DNA of 64,000 nt from Gammaproteobacteria bacterium (GTDB lineage Bacteria > Pseudomonadota > Gammaproteobacteria > Enterobacterales > Kangiellaceae), in contig JABXHY010000030.1 of NCBI GenBank assembly GCA_013373375.1, forward strand, positions 1 through 64,000, in the 5' to 3' direction. Of this stretch, positions 62,917-64,000 are shown piece after piece. A program made the translations under genes and the position numbers. Positions within the stretch are counted from its first letter, which is position 1. Every line of letters starts with the position of its first letter. The notes below the pieces were generated by a model, which was not told where the DNA came from, made no database searches, and saw only the letters and a program-made list of their open reading frames with translations.

Positions 62917-64000
62917 TCAATCTTTTGATTGTTCAACGTCTTTTAGCGGATGCCCGGTCCAGCTCAAGTAATGTTGTTGCTGCGCTGCCGTTGGATTATC
63001 AACGACTTTGATAATCAAATCTTTATCTGGGTTAGGTTTCGCTTGAACCTCAATAGAAGTAAGCTCATCTCTTCGAAACACATGAACAGAAATAGATTGA
63101 CCTGATTTTAAACTCTTAATCTTATCTTTAAGATTTTTGCTGGTTACTCGCATACCACCGATTGCCACTAACCGATCATCCGTAGTTATCCCTGCTTTCC
63201 ATGCTGGGCCATTACGCTTCACTCGTGTAATTTCTAGATCGTCGTTAAAGCTAATACCTAAATCTATAGCTTGTTCATCAATATTTTTTCTAACCAACTC
63301 TAACCCAACAAAGGTCAGCATTTTTTCAAAGGGAATTGCTTTGGTACCCCAAACATAATCCTTCCAGAACTGTGTAAAATCTTGTTCAGTCACTTGATTC
63401 ACTAACGCCAATAAATCTTGATCAGTAAACCCATTGTCAATTGCGTTATATTTTTCGTACAGTAAACGATGAACGTTGTCATAAGATTTCTGATTATTCG
63501 TCACCCTTCTAATTTCAAAGTCTAACCACCAACTGACCAGTGAACCTTTTGCGTAAATGTTAACACCGTGATTAATGGTAAAGTCATTGGTACCTTCGAT
63601 CCATTTATACAAACTGGAATCCGACACCGATTGAATTTCTCTCCCTGGACGATTTAGAAGTGCCTCGATGGACTTTTGAAGCTGTTCGTGATGTTCTTTC
63701 TGTGTTGATATGCCTGCTCTACGAACTATCAAATTGTCATAATAACTGGTCGACCCTTCTGCAACCCACAATAGAGGTGTGTAGCTTTCTTGTTGGTAGT
63801 CATAGGGTGTAAGCGCTTTTGGACGGTAAGCTTTTACATTCCAAGTATGTATAAGTTCATGTGCGGCTGTCGAAATAAACTCGAGGTAATCGTCTCGCTT
63901 TTTGAATGCGTCTCGATGACGCTGAATCACTGTAGAATTTAAATGCTCGGTAGCACCTCTTGCCCCACTGGTCGCATGTACCATGTAGACGTAACGAGAG
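62917..64000 (-). CDS. M61 family peptidase (glycyl aminopeptidase type), 3' part only
   Basis: The gene runs off the window's right edge; its frame is open to base 64000, so at least 360 residues of the C-terminal part are present. The zinc-peptidase motif AAHELIHTWN is followed by WVAEGSTSYYDNL (third zinc ligand Glu and neighbours), as in M61. A PDZ domain near the end (NGPAWKAGITTDDRLVAIGG, LKSGQSISVHVFRR) is typical. The apparent ATG at 63984 is internal, because the upstream codons read SRYVYM, matching the conserved strand before the catalytic domain. It probably cleaves N-terminal Gly/Ala from peptides in the envelope. Confidence 0.92.
   Translation of the reverse strand, partial: SRYVYMVHATSGARGATEHLNSTVIQRHRDAFKKRDDYLEFISTAAHELIHTWNVKAYRPKALTPYDYQQESYTPLLWVAEGSTSYYDNLIVRRAGISTQKEHHEQLQKSIEALLNRPGREIQSVSDSSLYKWIEGTNDFTINHGVNIYAKGSLVSWWLDFEIRRVTNNQKSYDNVHRLLYEKYNAIDNGFTDQDLLALVNQVTEQDFTQFWKDYVWGTKAIPFEKMLTFVGLELVRKNIDEQAIDLGISFNDDLEITRVKRNGPAWKAGITTDDRLVAIGGMRVTSKNLKDKIKSLKSGQSISVHVFRRDELTSIEVQAKPNPDKDLIIKVVDNPTAAQQQHYLSWTGHPLKDVEQSKD

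Overview
The window looks like chromosome of a free-living, probably marine, AT-rich (about 40% GC by eye) gammaproteobacterium. This is inferred from the gene set: a multi-subunit Mrp-type cation/proton antiporter, many c-di-GMP enzymes, secreted PKD/PPC-domain hydrolases, a TonB receptor, UmuDC, LtaE, MtaB and Bax-like families. Something near Kangiellaceae/Oceanospirillales would fit, but no rRNA or other phylogenetic marker is present to prove it. I found no tRNA, rRNA, CRISPR array, transposase or prophage.

Layout. 1-6.9 kb: a small hypothetical gene, a MipA/OmpV outer-membrane protein, a DUF2254 membrane protein, a secreted DRGH nuclease, an OmpR/EnvZ-type two-component pair and a Rap1a-like secreted protein. 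7.0-14.4 kb: a tightly coupled Mrp antiporter operon in the order E-F-G-B-C-D-D'-x-D''. 14.8-23 kb: signalling genes, namely a lone GAF protein, a GAF-PAS-PAS diguanylate cyclase, a TPR diguanylate cyclase and a NarL-type regulator overlapping its histidine kinase, with a gamma-glutamylcyclotransferase-like gene among them. 23-33.6 kb, minus strand: large secreted proteins, with a two-gene operon (multidomain dihaem cytochrome plus a protein with three DUF1349-like domains), a Bax-like lipoprotein and an M14 carboxypeptidase. 34-41.7 kb: a YebC/YeeN-type regulator, a lipoprotein with ricin-type lectin domains, a TonB receptor, a GlsB-type protein, a MASE2 diguanylate cyclase and an outer-membrane barrel pseudogene broken by two in-frame TGA codons. 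41.9-47.3 kb: umuDC, a DUF6316-like gene, an SGNH hydrolase and a DUF1631-like gene. 47.6-55.4 kb: a PAS sensor, a second TPR diguanylate cyclase and a four-gene operon (cupredoxin, HAMP-GGDEF-EAL, DUF3034, lipid-anchored truncated globin). 55.5-64 kb: ltaE, two Tat-exported GMC oxidoreductases, mtaB and the 3' part of an M61 peptidase cut by the window edge.

The most unusual items are four. (1) The SGNH/GDSL hydrolase at 44098-45297 has its conserved blocks in circularly permuted order, with the nucleophile block after the catalytic-His block. (2) The UmuD homologue lacks the cleavable N-terminal arm, the cleavage-site Cys and both residues of the Ser/Lys dyad, so it looks like a permanently 'pre-processed' UmuD'. 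(3) The cupredoxin / c-di-GMP phosphodiesterase / DUF3034 / globin operon looks like an envelope redox or gas-sensing module. (4) The lectin lipoprotein has an alpha-helical N-terminal half resembling pore-forming toxins. Five c-di-GMP turnover proteins in 64 kb suggest that surface attachment and motility are heavily regulated. Several gene-flanking short tandem repeats (8, 14, 19 and 20 bp units) lie between genes.
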